DNA of 64,000 nucleotides from Paenibacillus taiwanensis DSM 18679. Lineage in GTDB: Bacteria; Bacillota; Bacilli; Paenibacillales; Paenibacillaceae. Shown piece by piece: positions 52,916 through 63,498 of the stretch (positions are counted from its first letter, which is position 1; every line of letters begins with the position of its first letter). The notes under the pieces were generated by a model that saw only the letters and a list, made by a program, of their open reading frames with translations, was not told the DNA's origin and did not search any database. A program made the position numbers and the translations under genes. The stretch covers positions 434,001 to 498,000 of the forward strand of contig NZ_AULE01000023.1 of the NCBI RefSeq assembly GCF_000425125.1, read 5' to 3'.

Positions 52916-54358
52916 ATGAATTTCAAAGGACGTACAGTTGCAATTCTAGTTGGGACAGCAATTGTACTTAGCAGTTTGCTCACCATGACAGCAAGGGATC
53001 TGCCGATATTCGCGAGCAGTGGACAGGCTAGCGCAGGTAGCGGAGGACTATCAACAAAAGAAGTTCAAAAGCTGAGCTCGGTGCTACAAGTCATTGAAAG
53101 CAAATACTTCAAAGAAGTAGACCGTAACAAGCTGGTTAACGGTGCTGTGGAAGGGATGTTTACTGCTTTAGGGGACCCGTATTCTACTTACATGCAGAAG
53201 CAGGAAGCGGATAGCTTTAATGTAAGCGTTGAGGGTGGGTTCACAGGTATTGGGGCCGAGGTGACGATGGAGGAAGGCAAAGTTACGATCGTATCCCCTA
53301 TTAAAGATACACCTGCTGAACGCGCAGGGCTGAAGCCTAAAGATGTACTGATTACGGTTGATGGAACGAATCTGACCGGCTTAACGTTAAATCAGGCGGT
53401 TGAGAAGATTCGTGGCCCTCGTGGCAGCACGGTCAAGATTGAAGTGAAACGACCAGGCTCAGCCGATACGATGGTGTTTAATATCGTTCGAGACAAGGTG
53501 GATTTAGAAACGGTATATCCTTCGATGCAAGAAGGCAAAGTGGGATACATTGAGATCCGTCAGTTCTCAACGAATACACACGAGCATTTCGTAAAAGCAT
53601 TGGATGAGTTGGAAGCGAAGGGGATGAAGGGGCTAGTTATCGATGTGCGCAACAATCCAGGCGGCGTGCTTGATATTGTGGAAAAGATGACACAGCCGTT
53701 TATCCAGAAGGGCAAGCCTTTGCTGCAAGTCGAATACCGCAATAAGGAACGGGAAGTACACAAGTCGGAGGGAACGGCTAAGCCGAAGACGTATCCGATT
53801 GCTATTCTTACGAATAAAGGCAGTGCAAGTGCTTCCGAGATTATGGCAAGCGCATTGCAGGAGTCCGCAGGCGTTAAAATTGTAGGCGAGCATACTTTTG
53901 GTAAAGGTACTGTACAAACGAGCTACACAACAAGTGGTGATGAAGGCAGTTTAATTAAGATTACGATTGCCAAATGGCTAACACCTAAAGGCAACTGGAT
54001 TCACCAGAAGGGAATTGAACCAGACGTTCCTGTGAAACAGCCGGACTATTTTAATGCAGCACCAGTCGTTAAAGATAAGACGCTGAAGCTGGACATGAAC
54101 TCCTCCGACGTACAGAATGTACAGGTTATTTTAGGGGGACTAGGCTACAAACTGGATCGTAAAGACGGCTACTTCTCAGCAAGCACGGAAACCGCGTTAA
54201 AAGCTTTCCAGAAGCAGCACAAGTTGCCAGTAAACGGCCAAGTGGATAAACAAACAGCTGAGAAATTGGAGCTGGAAATTATAAAAGCGATGCGCGAACC
54301 GAAAAATGACGCTCAATTAAAAGCGGCGATTCAAACCGTGCAGAAGGAGATCCGCTAA
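52916..54358 (+). CDS. ctpB: CtpB-like C-terminal processing protease (S41) with peptidoglycan-binding domain
   Basis: S41 proteases cleave C-terminal regions of exported proteins. B. subtilis CtpB helps trigger sigma K activation in sporulation. The 480-residue product has an N-terminal membrane helix (~8-28). A PDZ domain (~115-190; TGIGAEVTMEEG, SPIKDTPAERAGLKPKDVL) precedes the protease domain with the catalytic Ser in NKGSASASEIMASALQ (~305) and Lys in FGKGTVQTS (~330). A C-terminal PG_binding_1 domain follows (~400-455; LGGLGYKLDRKDGYFS). AAGGGCGGTG precedes the ATG. The order ftsX-hydrolase-ctpB-minJ resembles B. subtilis ftsEX-ctpB-minJ. Confidence 0.93.
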   Translation: MNFKGRTVAILVGTAIVLSSLLTMTARDLPIFASSGQASAGSGGLSTKEVQKLSSVLQVIESKYFKEVDRNKLVNGAVEGMFTALGDPYSTYMQKQEADSFNVSVEGGFTGIGAEVTMEEGKVTIVSPIKDTPAERAGLKPKDVLITVDGTNLTGLTLNQAVEKIRGPRGSTVKIEVKRPGSADTMVFNIVRDKVDLETVYPSMQEGKVGYIEIRQFSTNTHEHFVKALDELEAKGMKGLVIDVRNNPGGVLDIVEKMTQPFIQKGKPLLQVEYRNKEREVHKSEGTAKPKTYPIAILTNKGSASASEIMASALQESAGVKIVGEHTFGKGTVQTSYTTSGDEGSLIKITIAKWLTPKGNWIHQKGIEPDVPVKQPDYFNAAPVVKDKTLKLDMNSSDVQNVQVILGGLGYKLDRKDGYFSASTETALKAFQKQHKLPVNGQVDKQTAEKLELEIIKAMREPKNDAQLKAAIQTVQKEIR

Positions 54359-54373
54359 CGATTGTCGAATAGT

Positions 54374-54415
54374 AAGAAGGTCGCAAGCTACTCGCTTCGA
54401 CCTTCTTCTTTTTTT
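54374..54415 (+). terminator. Rho-independent terminator of ctpB
   Basis: AGAAGGTCG...CGACCTTCT with a 14-nt loop, then a long T-rich tail. Confidence 0.92.
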
Positions 54416-54455
54416 GGCTTGATTATAGAACGATACGCGGAAAGGAGCGAATATA

Positions 54456-55757
54456 GTGGACGTTGCCCTTGAATTCGGCTATCGTGTTGCGTGGGCCTTG
54501 TTACAATTGCTGCTGTCGCCATTCTATTGGCTGTCAGTCGTATTTATCGCCATACATTATCGTAGACAAATGCTGCTTGAAAGACGTTTATTTTCCGTGA
54601 AAATGAACAGCTGGATCGGACAGACTTGGCGTGCCTGGTTGGGTGGGCTTCTCGCAGGCATATGCGTCTCGGCAGCGTCGATCGGTCTTGGTATTACCAT
54701 TCCGCAGTCGATCGTGTTCTTACTATGGGGGATCAGCATCGTGCTGTTGTTGTTCCGCGTGAGGATGCTCTGTCTTGCTTATGCAGCGGGCATAGCAGCG
54801 CTTGGTCAGACGATACTGCGCTTCATGCCGGACTGGACACCGGATGGCTGGGTGGGAACGCTAACAACAGATTTGCGCGAGATGAATGCAGCAGGCTTGC
54901 TGGTGCTTGTTGCTTTGCTGCATGCTGCTGAGGCTTGGCTAGTACGCAAGCAGGCTCCTTTATTTGCAAGTCCTTTATTTATGGAAAGCAAGCGTGGCCG
55001 AGTTGTAGGCGCTTATCAGATGCAGACACTTTGGCCCATTCCGTTGTTCTTGCTATTTCCAACAGTTACAGCAGGTGAGACGCTTCCTTGGACACCGCTA
55101 TTAAGCGGAGACATTTGGCAGCAAGGTTGGATGTTGATGGCGTTTCCCGTTATGATTGGTTTTTCAGAGCTGACGTATACGTACTTGCCACAAGAGAAAG
55201 CAGCCGTGACATCATCCCGACTGTTTATGTACGCCGCTGCACTGTTGACGATATCACTTCTGGCCAACTGGTGGACACCACTTGTAGCCGTAGCAGGTAT
55301 CGTTGCAATCGGCATGCATGAGTGGTTAATTTGGCAGAGCAAGTTTGAAGAATCAGGCAGAAGTCCTATTCTTACACATGATCGGAACGGACTTCGCGTT
55401 CAAGCGGTTCTGCCTGGCAGTCCGGCTGAGGAAATAGGGATTCAAGTAGGCGAGCTCATTTCTAAAGTGAACGGCATTCCGGTGCGGACGAAGGAAGAGC
55501 TGCATCAAGCGTTACGATCTAGTGCGGCCTTTTGCAAACTTGAGGTATATAACAACAGCGGTGATTTGAAATTTGTACAGCGTGCTGTGTATGCTGGAGA
55601 ACATCATCAATTAGGTGTACTACTTGCTCCGGATGACGATGTGAATTACGTCGCGATTACGAAGCCAGCATCTTTATTACATTTGTTATCCGTGCCTTGG
55701 AAAAGATCTGGGCATGCAGGGATAGGGATAAACAAAGACAAAGAATCATCGGCTTAA
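54456..55757 (+). CDS. minJ: MinJ-like polytopic PDZ protein
   Basis: MinJ links DivIVA to MinCD and so positions the division septum at midcell; it also affects motility and competence in B. subtilis. The 433-residue product has about seven hydrophobic helices (residues ~8-300). A cytoplasmic C-terminal PDZ domain follows (~305-385; LRVQAVLPGSPAEEIGIQVGEL and ISKVNGIPVRTKEELHQAL). Start GTG at 54456 follows AAAGGAGCG. The gene stands right after ctpB, as in B. subtilis, which supports the name; sequence conservation of MinJ is low. Confidence 0.82.
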   Translation: MDVALEFGYRVAWALLQLLLSPFYWLSVVFIAIHYRRQMLLERRLFSVKMNSWIGQTWRAWLGGLLAGICVSAASIGLGITIPQSIVFLLWGISIVLLLFRVRMLCLAYAAGIAALGQTILRFMPDWTPDGWVGTLTTDLREMNAAGLLVLVALLHAAEAWLVRKQAPLFASPLFMESKRGRVVGAYQMQTLWPIPLFLLFPTVTAGETLPWTPLLSGDIWQQGWMLMAFPVMIGFSELTYTYLPQEKAAVTSSRLFMYAAALLTISLLANWWTPLVAVAGIVAIGMHEWLIWQSKFEESGRSPILTHDRNGLRVQAVLPGSPAEEIGIQVGELISKVNGIPVRTKEELHQALRSSAAFCKLEVYNNSGDLKFVQRAVYAGEHHQLGVLLAPDDDVNYVAITKPASLLHLLSVPWKRSGHAGIGINKDKESSA

Positions 55758-55761
55758 TAAG

Positions 55762-55797
55762 AACGCTCATTTCTGTGGAGAAGTGAGCGTTTTCTTA
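55762..55797 (+). terminator. Rho-independent terminator of minJ
   Basis: AACGCTCA pairs with TGAGCGTT, with an inner TCT/AGA stem, then tttctt. Confidence 0.85.
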
Positions 55798-55832
55798 TTT
55801 TATAAGGAAGAAGCGGTCATATTATTGTGATT

Positions 55833-55915
55833 TGTGGATAACTAATTCGAAAACCATCAAATCTGTCAACAAGTTGTTAACAACCTGTGGGTAAGATATG
55901 AGAAAACGTGAATAA
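55833..55915 (-). promoter_or_regulatory. Cluster of DnaA-box-like sites
   Basis: On the plus strand: TGTGGATAA (55833-55841, the exact complement of TTATCCACA), TGTGGGTAA (55886-55894, one mismatch) and CGTGAATAA (55907-55915, two mismatches). All three lie in the same orientation within 83 bp. Confidence 0.5.
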
Positions 55916-56018
55916 CTTTTAATTAGTTGTGTACAGTTTGTTTATAAAATGTGATGCTTCTTTTACCTACATGTTGTCAGCTTGAACGACTCCACGGCGT
56001 AAAGTTGGGGGATAGAAC

Positions 56019-56064
56019 AACAAGGCCGTTCTTATAAGTGGTAGCTTATAAGAACGGCCTTGTT
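56019..56064 (-). terminator. Perfect 20-bp hairpin downstream of motB
   Basis: AACAAGGCCGTTCTTATAAG and its exact complement around a 6-nt loop. Downstream of motAB on the minus strand the tail (tgttct) is U-rich but short. Confidence 0.75.
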
Positions 56065-56074
56065 AAGTTATGCG

Positions 56075-56953
56075 CTACGTGGATGGCTGTACTACATTTC
56101 GTAGAATAATGATTTCGACACGGCGGTTTTTTTGGCGTCCAGTGTCGGAATCGTTGGAAGCTACAGGGCGTGTATCCCCATAACCTGCGATTTGGAACTG
56201 AGCGCTGTCCAGCTTCTTCTCATCTACGAAAAATCGCAGAACAGAAAGCGCGCGTTCGGCGGATAGTGCCCAGTTATCCTTGAAACGGCCACCTGGGGCC
56301 ATTTTCAGGTTGTCTGTATGACCTTCAATGCTAATCGTTGTATTCAGCTTGCTGAATAGGCTGGCGAGCTTGTCCAATGTAGGCGTCGCCAAACTTGTCA
56401 GTTCCGCTCTACCAAGAGAGAACAACAAACGGTCACTCATTCTTATTTCGATACCTTTAGGTGTATCTGTGACGCTAAGGGCGTCGTGCAGCTTGTTGTC
56501 GTCAATATATTGTTGGATGACGGACATCGTCTGTTGCAGCATCTCTTCTTGCTTGCGGAATGCAAGATCTTTCTCCGTAATTTGACCGATCATGACAGCT
56601 TGTTTATTTGGATTAGCGTCTTGACCCGCATTAGCCTCTAATTTGTTCACCTTGGCGTTAATCTGGTCACCAGTGGCTCCATCCTTCTTGGTACTTATTG
56701 CCCCTGTCTGGCCCGGCTTCGTATATGCGCCGTCTAAAATACCTGATCCTTTTGGCAGTTGCCCGTCGCCACTGCGGAACGAAGTTTGTAACGTCTCGGA
56801 TAATGACTCATATTTGACTAAGTCTACTTGACTCATCGCATACATAACGACAAAAAAGATTAACAATAAAGTGATAAGATCGGAATAAGTAATTAGCCAA
56901 CGTTCATGATTCTCAGCAGATTGACCACGTCGAGTTCTACTTTTGCGTCTCAT
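56075..56953 (-). CDS. motB: Flagellar stator protein MotB
   Basis: MotB forms, with MotA, the ion-conducting stator that powers flagellar rotation. The 292-residue product has one N-terminal membrane helix with the essential Asp (TYSDLITLLLIFFVVMYAM, Asp ~25). A plug/linker region (~55-140) and a C-terminal OmpA-like peptidoglycan-binding domain follow (~175-285; ISIEGHTDN, WALSAERALSVLRFF, GYGDTRPV). It overlaps motA by 17 bp. The MSQVD after the helix resembles the sodium-type MotS more than B. subtilis MotB, but the coupling ion cannot be read with confidence. Confidence 0.94.
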   Translation of the reverse strand: MRRKSRTRRGQSAENHERWLITYSDLITLLLIFFVVMYAMSQVDLVKYESLSETLQTSFRSGDGQLPKGSGILDGAYTKPGQTGAISTKKDGATGDQINAKVNKLEANAGQDANPNKQAVMIGQITEKDLAFRKQEEMLQQTMSVIQQYIDDNKLHDALSVTDTPKGIEIRMSDRLLFSLGRAELTSLATPTLDKLASLFSKLNTTISIEGHTDNLKMAPGGRFKDNWALSAERALSVLRFFVDEKKLDSAQFQIAGYGDTRPVASNDSDTGRQKNRRVEIIILRNVVQPST

Positions 56954-57749
56954 ATGTCATCCCCCGCTTCATCTCAGGCACACGCTGCAACGGTTGTATG
57001 GCATCCTCACCTAGCATAAAGGAGCTGAGCTTCTTACGGATAATTTGCGGGTTCTCTCCGGCCTGTACGGCAAGTACGCCAAACTGAATCATTTCCATCT
57101 CGCGTATCATTTGCTCGCTGCGAGTTTTGATCTTGGATGCAATCGGCAAGTAGATAACGTTAGCTGTAGCAACACCATATAAAGTGGCCGTAAATGCCAC
57201 CGCTATGGAAGGTCCGAGCATAGTGGGATCATTAAGATTACTTAGCACGTGAATTAGACCCATAACGGTACCGATAATTCCCATTGTTGGCGCGTATCCG
57301 CCAGCAGCTTCAAATACTTTGGCGTAACCCTCATGTTTGTGTTCAACAGCATCCATGTCGATATCCATGATTTGTTTAATAAGCTCCGGATCAGTTCCAT
57401 CGACAACCATCATCATGCCGTCGCGTAAAAAGGGGTTCTTGTGCTTTTGGACCATATCTTCGAGTGCCAATACACCATCGCGGCGTGCTTGTGTGCCCAT
57501 CGCAACGATATCGTCAATAAGGCGCGGCATCTGGGTAGGAGTTTGACGGAAGGCCAACTTCAAGGCTTGCGGAATACTGCGCAATCGATTGCCAGGGAAG
57601 CTGACAACAACAGCCGCAAATGTTCCACCGAATACGATGAGGGCCGCAGTTGCCTCCCATAAGCCGCTGAGATTGCCTCCTTCTAAAAGGAATCCGCCGA
57701 TCAAAGCGACGAGTCCCGCTATAATGCCAACTAAAGTTGTCTTATCCAT
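56937..57749 (-). CDS. motA: Flagellar stator protein MotA
   Basis: MotA is the four-helix stator subunit. The 270-residue product has hydrophobic helices at about residues 5-25, 30-50, 150-170 and 185-205, and the family pattern GGYAPTMGIIGTVMGLIHVL followed by AVAFTATLYGVATANVIYLP. The cytoplasmic loop carries charged residues that meet FliG. I chose the ATG at 57749 because AGGAGG lies 12 bases before it; upstream in-frame codons add no conserved sequence. motB starts within its 3' end. The pair stands apart from the flagellar block. Confidence 0.94.
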   Translation of the reverse strand: MDKTTLVGIIAGLVALIGGFLLEGGNLSGLWEATAALIVFGGTFAAVVVSFPGNRLRSIPQALKLAFRQTPTQMPRLIDDIVAMGTQARRDGVLALEDMVQKHKNPFLRDGMMMVVDGTDPELIKQIMDIDMDAVEHKHEGYAKVFEAAGGYAPTMGIIGTVMGLIHVLSNLNDPTMLGPSIAVAFTATLYGVATANVIYLPIASKIKTRSEQMIREMEMIQFGVLAVQAGENPQIIRKKLSSFMLGEDAIQPLQRVPEMKRGMTYETQK

Positions 57750-58213
57750 GCTATAATCCATCCTCCTGATGCAGTTCCCATTTGCAACCAATCGAAGTTA
57801 AGAGTATAATTAACGGGAACAAACATTCTTATTTTATGTGGTATACAGACGTACATTAAACACTTATAAGGAAAGCCTTGAGGAATCAAGGTATGTTACA
57901 TTTATCGGGTATTTTGATCATAAAGTTTAGCGTTTTTACTTAATGGCGGCCATTTGCTACTGAAGGCCTAGCTAGGGGTTAATAGCTGCGGTTCAAGGTA
58001 TGTAGTACTTGGAGTTCAGGTATTTCTTTATGCCTACACTTATACTTTTATACTGGTTCTCCACTGAAGCATAAGCATACAGACTTTAACGTGGAGAGCT
58101 TCATATTAATACGATGGGTATGACAAGAATGAAGAGACATGTCTATGAAGAGGGCAGTCTGGGGTAATGCTGTAGTAAGGAACAATGATGAAGGGTGCGG
58201 TGATGAAATTAAC
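57750..58213. other. Divergent intergenic region between motA and uvrB
   Basis: About 460 bp without a supported gene. GGAACAAACATTCT at 57816-57829 resembles a Bacillus LexA box but with three mismatches and closer to motA than to uvrB. I could not define promoters for either gene. Confidence 0.45.
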
Positions 58214-60211
58214 ATGGCAGATATTCAAGTGTCCTCGAAGCGTTTCGAGCTCGTGTCTGAGTTTGAACCGCAAGGCGATCAGCCAGAAGCGATTAACAAG
58301 TTGGTAGAAGGACTGCACGCGGGTAAGCGATATCAGACGCTGCTTGGTGCAACAGGAACAGGGAAGACTTTTACGGTAGCGCAGACTATCGCTGCTGTGA
58401 ATCGCCCCACACTAGTTATTGCACACAATAAGACGCTGGCGGCGCAATTATGTAGTGAATTCAAGGAATTTTTCCCGAATAATGCGGTAGAGTATTTTGT
58501 TAGTTATTACGACTATTATCAGCCAGAAGCCTACATCCCTTCATCGGATACGTTTATCGAGAAGGATTCAAGCATTAATGACGAGATCGATAAGCTGCGT
58601 CACTCTGCTACATCGGCATTGTTCGAACGGCGTGATGTTATTATTGTCGCAAGCGTCTCCTGTATTTATGGTTTAGGCTCACCGATTGAGTACGGAAATC
58701 TGGTATTGTCACTGCGTACTGGAATGGAACGATCGCGTAATGACATTCTGGCAAGATTAGTAGACATCCAATACCAGCGGAATGACTTGAACTTTATTCG
58801 TGGTACATTTCGTGTGCGCGGAGATGTCATTGAGATTTTTCCGGCTTCGAAAAGTGAACACGCTGTACGCGTTGAGTTGTTTGGGGATGAGATCGAACGG
58901 ATTACGGAAATAGATGTGCTGACAGGTGAGATTATCGCTGAACGTGATCATATTGCGATCTTCCCTGCATCTCACTTCGTGACAGCCGAAGAGACGATGA
59001 AGCGAGCGCTTGTTGACATTGAGCGTGAACTGGAAGAGCGTTTAGCCGAACTTCGGGGAGCTAACAAGCTGCTGGAAGCACAAAGGCTGGAGCAGCGTAC
59101 GCGATATGATATCGAGATGATGCAGGAAGTAGGATTTTGCTCCGGAATTGAGAACTATTCCGGTCCGTTGACGTTCCGTGAGCGCGGAGCTACGCCATAT
59201 ACACTGCTTGATTATTTTCCAGAGGATTACCTTGTTGTGGTGGATGAGTCCCATGTCTCTCTTCCCCAAATACGCGGCATGTTTAACGGTGACCGAGCGC
59301 GTAAGACGGTGCTTGTGGAGCACGGCTTCCGTCTCCCTTCAGCGTTGGATAACCGGCCGCTGCAATTTGAAGAATTTGAGCAGAAGGTAGGTCAGGCACT
59401 CTTTATATCGGCGACGCCAGGACCATTCGAGTTAGAGCACTGTCCGCAGATGATCGAGCAGATAATTCGTCCGACTGGACTGCTTGATCCGATTATTGAG
59501 GTGCGTCCTACTAAGGGGCAAATCGATGACTTGATCAACGAGATTCGGATACGACTTGATAAGGATGAACGTGTGCTCGTTACGACGTTGACGAAGAAGA
59601 TGTCAGAGGATTTGACAGACTATTTGAAAGAGATTGGCATTAAGGTGCGATATTTGCATTCGGATATTAAAACACTGGAGCGGATGATGCTGCTGCGTGA
59701 TCTTCGTCTTGGTGTGTATCATGTATTGATCGGGATTAACCTTCTGCGGGAAGGGCTTGATCTTCCAGAAGTATCGCTAGTTACGATACTCGATGCTGAC
59801 AAAGAAGGTTTCTTGCGTGCAGAGCGCTCATTAATCCAGACGATTGGTCGAGCGGCGAGGAATGCAGAAGGTCGCGTTATTATGTATGGTGACAAGATAA
59901 CCGATTCCATGAACAAAGCGATCAAGGAGACTGCCCGTCGCCGGGAGATTCAGATTGCTTATAATGAAGCACACGGTATAACACCACAGACTATACGTAA
60001 GAAGATACGTGATGTAATTGAAGCAACCAAGTCAGCAGACGCGAAGTCGGAGTTGTCAGCGGACAAAGGTATAGACAAGATGTCAAAGAAAGATCGTCAG
60101 TCGTTAATTCAACGCTTGGAGAAGGAAATGAAAGATGCCGCGAAGAGCATGCAGTTTGAGCGTGCTGCTGAGCTGCGTGACGCTTTGCTTGAACTGCGGG
60201 CGATGGATTAA
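58214..60211 (+). CDS. uvrB: Excinuclease ABC subunit B
   Basis: UvrB verifies DNA damage after UvrA loading and is the platform for UvrC incision. The 665-residue product has Walker [16 protein letters not shown] (~48), the damage-probing beta-hairpin [13 protein letters not shown], helicase motifs ([37 protein letters not shown]) and a C-terminal UVR domain that contacts UvrC ([22 protein letters not shown]; key residues FERAAELRD). The ATG at 58214 has GGTGATG upstream and gives the standard length; an ATG at 58139 would add 25 unconserved residues. uvrA lies 249 bp downstream. Confidence 0.97.
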   Translation: MADIQVSSKRFELVSEFEPQGDQPEAINKLVEGLHAGKRYQTLLGATGTGKTFTVAQTIAAVNRPTLVIAHNKTLAAQLCSEFKEFFPNNAVEYFVSYYDYYQPEAYIPSSDTFIEKDSSINDEIDKLRHSATSALFERRDVIIVASVSCIYGLGSPIEYGNLVLSLRTGMERSRNDILARLVDIQYQRNDLNFIRGTFRVRGDVIEIFPASKSEHAVRVELFGDEIERITEIDVLTGEIIAERDHIAIFPASHFVTAEETMKRALVDIERELEERLAELRGANKLLEAQRLEQRTRYDIEMMQEVGFCSGIENYSGPLTFRERGATPYTLLDYFPEDYLVVVDESHVSLPQIRGMFNGDRARKTVLVEHGFRLPSALDNRPLQFEEFEQKVGQALFISATPGPFELEHCPQMIEQIIRPTGLLDPIIEVRPTKGQIDDLINEIRIRLDKDERVLVTTLTKKMSEDLTDYLKEIGIKVRYLHSDIKTLERMMLLRDLRLGVYHVLIGINLLREGLDLPEVSLVTILDADKEGFLRAERSLIQTIGRAARNAEGRVIMYGDKITDSMNKAIKETARRREIQIAYNEAHGITPQTIRKKIRDVIEATKSADAKSELSADKGIDKMSKKDRQSLIQRLEKEMKDAAKSMQFERAAELRDALLELRAMD

Positions 60212-60460
60212 GTGATAGTCCGCCTCGTTTAATGGATGCAGGTCATGCATAGTGCTGTACCTTTGACCACTTCGTGCTAGTATGCCGTGCAAGCGATAGC
60301 TACTATGACTCGGACATTTTATCCGAGCTTACGCAGCATAAGGAAGAGGATAGGGCGGGCATGTCCCGATTGTTAAGATAGATAAATGATTTATTGCGGT
60401 AATGATGAACTAAATGCTAATGAAGTGGTTCGTGTGGACCTAGAGCGGGAGGATAAAGCG

Positions 60461-63328
60461 GTGGCAAGTGATTCAATCGTAATCAAAGGGGCTCGTGCCC
60501 ACAACTTAAAAAATATCGACGTAACGATTCCGCGTGATAAATTTGTAGTACTAACGGGGTTAAGTGGCTCCGGCAAATCATCCCTAGCTTTTGACACCAT
60601 TTATGCGGAAGGACAACGTCGTTATGTGGAGTCGTTGTCTGCTTATGCAAGACAATTTCTAGGGCAGATGGAGAAGCCGGACGTTGATTCTATAGACGGC
60701 TTATCGCCTGCGATCTCTATTGACCAGAAGACAACAAGCCGCAATCCAAGGTCCACAGTAGGGACGGTCACGGAGATTTACGATTACTTGCGTTTGTTAT
60801 TTGCACGAATCGGTCGTCCGCACTGTCCTGAGCACGGCATAGCCATTACGTCGCAGACGGTGGAGCAGATGGTAGACCGTATTATGGAATATCCGGAACG
60901 TACCAAGCTTCAACTGCTTGCTCCTGTTATATCGGGTCGCAAAGGGGAGCATAAGACGGTATTTGCCGATATTCAGAAGCAAGGCTTTGTACGGGTACGC
61001 GTAGATGGAGAACTGCGAGAAGTTGCAGAATCTATTGAGTTGGAGAAGAATAAGAAACACAACATTGAGGTTGTAGTGGACCGTATTGTCGTGAAAGAAG
61101 ACGTTCAAGCTCGGCTAGCGGATTCCATTGAGACAGCGTTGAACCTTTCCGGAGGCAAGCTGATTGTTGATATTATTGATCAGGAAGAGCTTGTGTTCAG
61201 TTCAAATTTGGCCTGTCCGACTTGTGGATTTAGTATCGATGAGCTGGCACCGCGGATGTTCTCCTTTAATAGTCCGTTTGGAGCATGTCCAGAGTGTGAT
61301 GGTCTCGGCGTGAAGATGATTGTAGATTCAGAACTGCTCGTGCCTGATCGCAGTAAGTCTATCGAAGATGGCGCGTTTGAGGCTTGGGCCGGCAGTACGT
61401 CTAACTATTATCCTCAATTTCTACAGGCCGTGTGTGAGCACTACAGCATACCGACGGATTTACCAGTGTCACAGTTGGAGCCAGAGCATATGACGAAGCT
61501 GCTGCATGGTACTGGCAATGAAAAGATCCGTTTTCTGTACGAGAACGACTTTGGCCATAGGAAGGAAGCGCAAGTTTCGTTTGAAGGCATTATTCACAAC
61601 TTGGAACGACGTTACCGTGAGACAGCCTCAGAGGGAATTCGCGAGTTCATTGAAGGGTTTATGAGCGCGAAGCCATGCGGTTCCTGCAAAGGTCATCGCT
61701 TGCGGAAAGAGAGCTTGGCTGTCACGATAGGTGAACAGAACATGGCATACGTGACTTCGTTATCTATCGGTGAAGCGCAGCGTTTCTTTGCATTACTTAA
61801 ACTTTCAGAGAAGGAATTGCTAATCGCAAATCTCATTTTGAAGGAGATTAATGCCCGGTTGGGATTTTTGGTTAACGTGGGCTTGGAATATTTGACACTG
61901 AACCGAGCCGCGGGCACCTTGTCTGGTGGAGAGGCGCAGCGTATTCGTTTAGCCACACAGATTGGTTCAAGCTTGATGGGTGTCCTTTATATATTGGACG
62001 AGCCGAGCATTGGCCTGCATCAACGCGATAATGACCGTCTCATTCAGACACTGGAACACATGCGTAATTTGGGAAACACACTTATTGTAGTAGAGCACGA
62101 TGAAGATACGATGCTGGCCGCAGATTATATTATTGATATCGGACCAGGAGCAGGCATGCACGGGGGGACGGTAATCGCTCAAGGAACACCGCAGGAAGTT
62201 ATGGCAAGTGAGGAGTCGTTAACTGGCCAATATTTAAGTGGGCGTAAGTTTATTCCTGTACCGCTTAATCGACGTAAGTCAGATGGCCGCTGGTTAGAGA
62301 TTCGTGGCGCGAAGGAGAACAATCTGCGCAGTGTTAACGTGAAGGTTCCACTTGGTATGTTTACAGCAGTGACGGGCGTTTCTGGCTCAGGCAAGTCGAC
62401 CCTCATTAACGAGATTCTGTATAAGACACTCGCGCGTGACCTGAATAAAGCCAAAGTACGCCCGGGTGAGCATAAAGAGATTCGTGGCTTGGAGTTAATT
62501 GATAAAGTCATTGATATTGATCAATCACCCATTGGACGTACTCCTCGTTCCAATCCTGCAACGTATACGGGGGTATTTGACGATATTCGTGATTTGTTCT
62601 CTACTACCAATGAAGCGAAGATTCGTGGTTACAAGAAGGGGCGCTTCAGCTTTAACGTTAAGGGAGGACGCTGTGAAGCTTGCCGCGGCGATGGAATTAT
62701 TAAGATTGAGATGCATTTCCTTCCCGATGTATATGTACCGTGTGAGATATGCAAAGGGAAGCGTTACAATCGTGAGACTTTGGAAGTGAAATATAAAGGC
62801 AAGAACATTTCAGATGTTCTGGATATGACGATTGAAGTGGCTGTTGATTTCTTCCAGAACGTGCCGCGTATTCACCGTAAGATTCAGACGCTGATGGACG
62901 TAGGCTTGGGGTATATGAAGCTAGGGCAGCCTGCAACGACGTTGTCGGGTGGTGAGGCACAACGGGTCAAGCTTGCTGCTGAGCTCTACCGTCGCAGTAC
63001 GGGGCGTACTTTATACATTTTGGACGAGCCTACAACAGGTCTGCACGTTGCCGATATTGATCGACTGCTTGAGGTGCTGCATCGTCTTGTTGATTCTGGA
63101 GAGAGTGTGCTTGTCATCGAGCATAATCTCGACGTCATTAAGACGGCCGATTATGTGATTGATCTCGGTCCAGAAGGTGGTAGTGGCGGCGGCCTCATTG
63201 TTGGACAAGGATCGCCTGAAGAGGTTGTAGAAATAGAAGCTTCGTATACAGGGCGCTACTTGAAGCCTATTTTAGAACGTGATCGTTTGCGCACTGAACA
63301 GGCGCAAGAGCTGGCAGCTCAACTGTAA
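60461..63328 (+). CDS. uvrA: Excinuclease ABC subunit A
   Basis: UvrA is the dimeric damage sensor of nucleotide excision repair. The 955-residue protein has two ABC ATPase modules: Walker [14 protein letters not shown] and [12 protein letters not shown], signatures [13 protein letters not shown] and [13 protein letters not shown], Walker [14 protein letters not shown] and [13 protein letters not shown]. Zinc sites CPTCGFS...CPECDG, CGSCKG and CEACRGDG...CEICKG are also present. I chose GTG 60461 because CGGGAGGA is nine bases upstream and the N-terminus then reads [17 protein letters not shown]; the frame opens at 60386 without conserved sequence. It is the last complete gene of the window. 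Confidence 0.97.
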   Translation: MASDSIVIKGARAHNLKNIDVTIPRDKFVVLTGLSGSGKSSLAFDTIYAEGQRRYVESLSAYARQFLGQMEKPDVDSIDGLSPAISIDQKTTSRNPRSTVGTVTEIYDYLRLLFARIGRPHCPEHGIAITSQTVEQMVDRIMEYPERTKLQLLAPVISGRKGEHKTVFADIQKQGFVRVRVDGELREVAESIELEKNKKHNIEVVVDRIVVKEDVQARLADSIETALNLSGGKLIVDIIDQEELVFSSNLACPTCGFSIDELAPRMFSFNSPFGACPECDGLGVKMIVDSELLVPDRSKSIEDGAFEAWAGSTSNYYPQFLQAVCEHYSIPTDLPVSQLEPEHMTKLLHGTGNEKIRFLYENDFGHRKEAQVSFEGIIHNLERRYRETASEGIREFIEGFMSAKPCGSCKGHRLRKESLAVTIGEQNMAYVTSLSIGEAQRFFALLKLSEKELLIANLILKEINARLGFLVNVGLEYLTLNRAAGTLSGGEAQRIRLATQIGSSLMGVLYILDEPSIGLHQRDNDRLIQTLEHMRNLGNTLIVVEHDEDTMLAADYIIDIGPGAGMHGGTVIAQGTPQEVMASEESLTGQYLSGRKFIPVPLNRRKSDGRWLEIRGAKENNLRSVNVKVPLGMFTAVTGVSGSGKSTLINEILYKTLARDLNKAKVRPGEHKEIRGLELIDKVIDIDQSPIGRTPRSNPATYTGVFDDIRDLFSTTNEAKIRGYKKGRFSFNVKGGRCEACRGDGIIKIEMHFLPDVYVPCEICKGKRYNRETLEVKYKGKNISDVLDMTIEVAVDFFQNVPRIHRKIQTLMDVGLGYMKLGQPATTLSGGEAQRVKLAAELYRRSTGRTLYILDEPTTGLHVADIDRLLEVLHRLVDSGESVLVIEHNLDVIKTADYVIDLGPEGGSGGGLIVGQGSPEEVVEIEASYTGRYLKPILERDRLRTEQAQELAAQL

Positions 63329-63369
63329 ATAGTTAAGATAACAGCAATGTTTACAGCGTGTGAATTAGC

Positions 63370-63398
63370 GAAAGGAGTCCTGCGGGGCTCCTTTCTTA
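63370..63398 (+). terminator. Putative terminator of uvrA
   Basis: GAAAGGAG pairs with CTCCTTTC around a 10-nt loop; the tail is a short T-rich stretch, so strength is uncertain. Confidence 0.65.
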
Positions 63399-63456
63399 GT
63401 ATAGAGGTAAGGGATGTTGATAGGTAAAGATTAATTTATCCTTGTAAGGAGGATAA

Positions 63457-63498
63457 ATGTTTTACAGTTCGTTGGCAGGAACCGACACGCGGTTGTAG
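63457..63498 (+). CDS. Possible 13-codon leader ORF before the HAD gene
   Basis: ATG at 63457 stands just behind AAGGAGGATAA and encodes MFYSSLAGTDTRL before TAG. The RBS is part of an inverted repeat (ATTTATCC / GGATAAAT). It lies about 60 bp before the HAD-family gene. There is no other evidence that it is translated. Confidence 0.25.
   Translation: MFYSSLAGTDTRL

Larger units (their letters stand above)
55758..56074. other. Intergenic region between minJ and motB with DnaA-box-like motifs
   Basis: A terminator at 55762-55797, then three same-orientation DnaA-box-like sites, then a 20-bp perfect hairpin at 56019-56064. An internal GTTAAC palindrome (TTGTTAACAA) lies near 55875. No gene was seen. 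Confidence 0.55.

Noticed and set aside
57816-57829. LexA box for uvrB
   Set aside because: Three mismatches to the Bacillus consensus and too far from uvrB; kept only as an observation.
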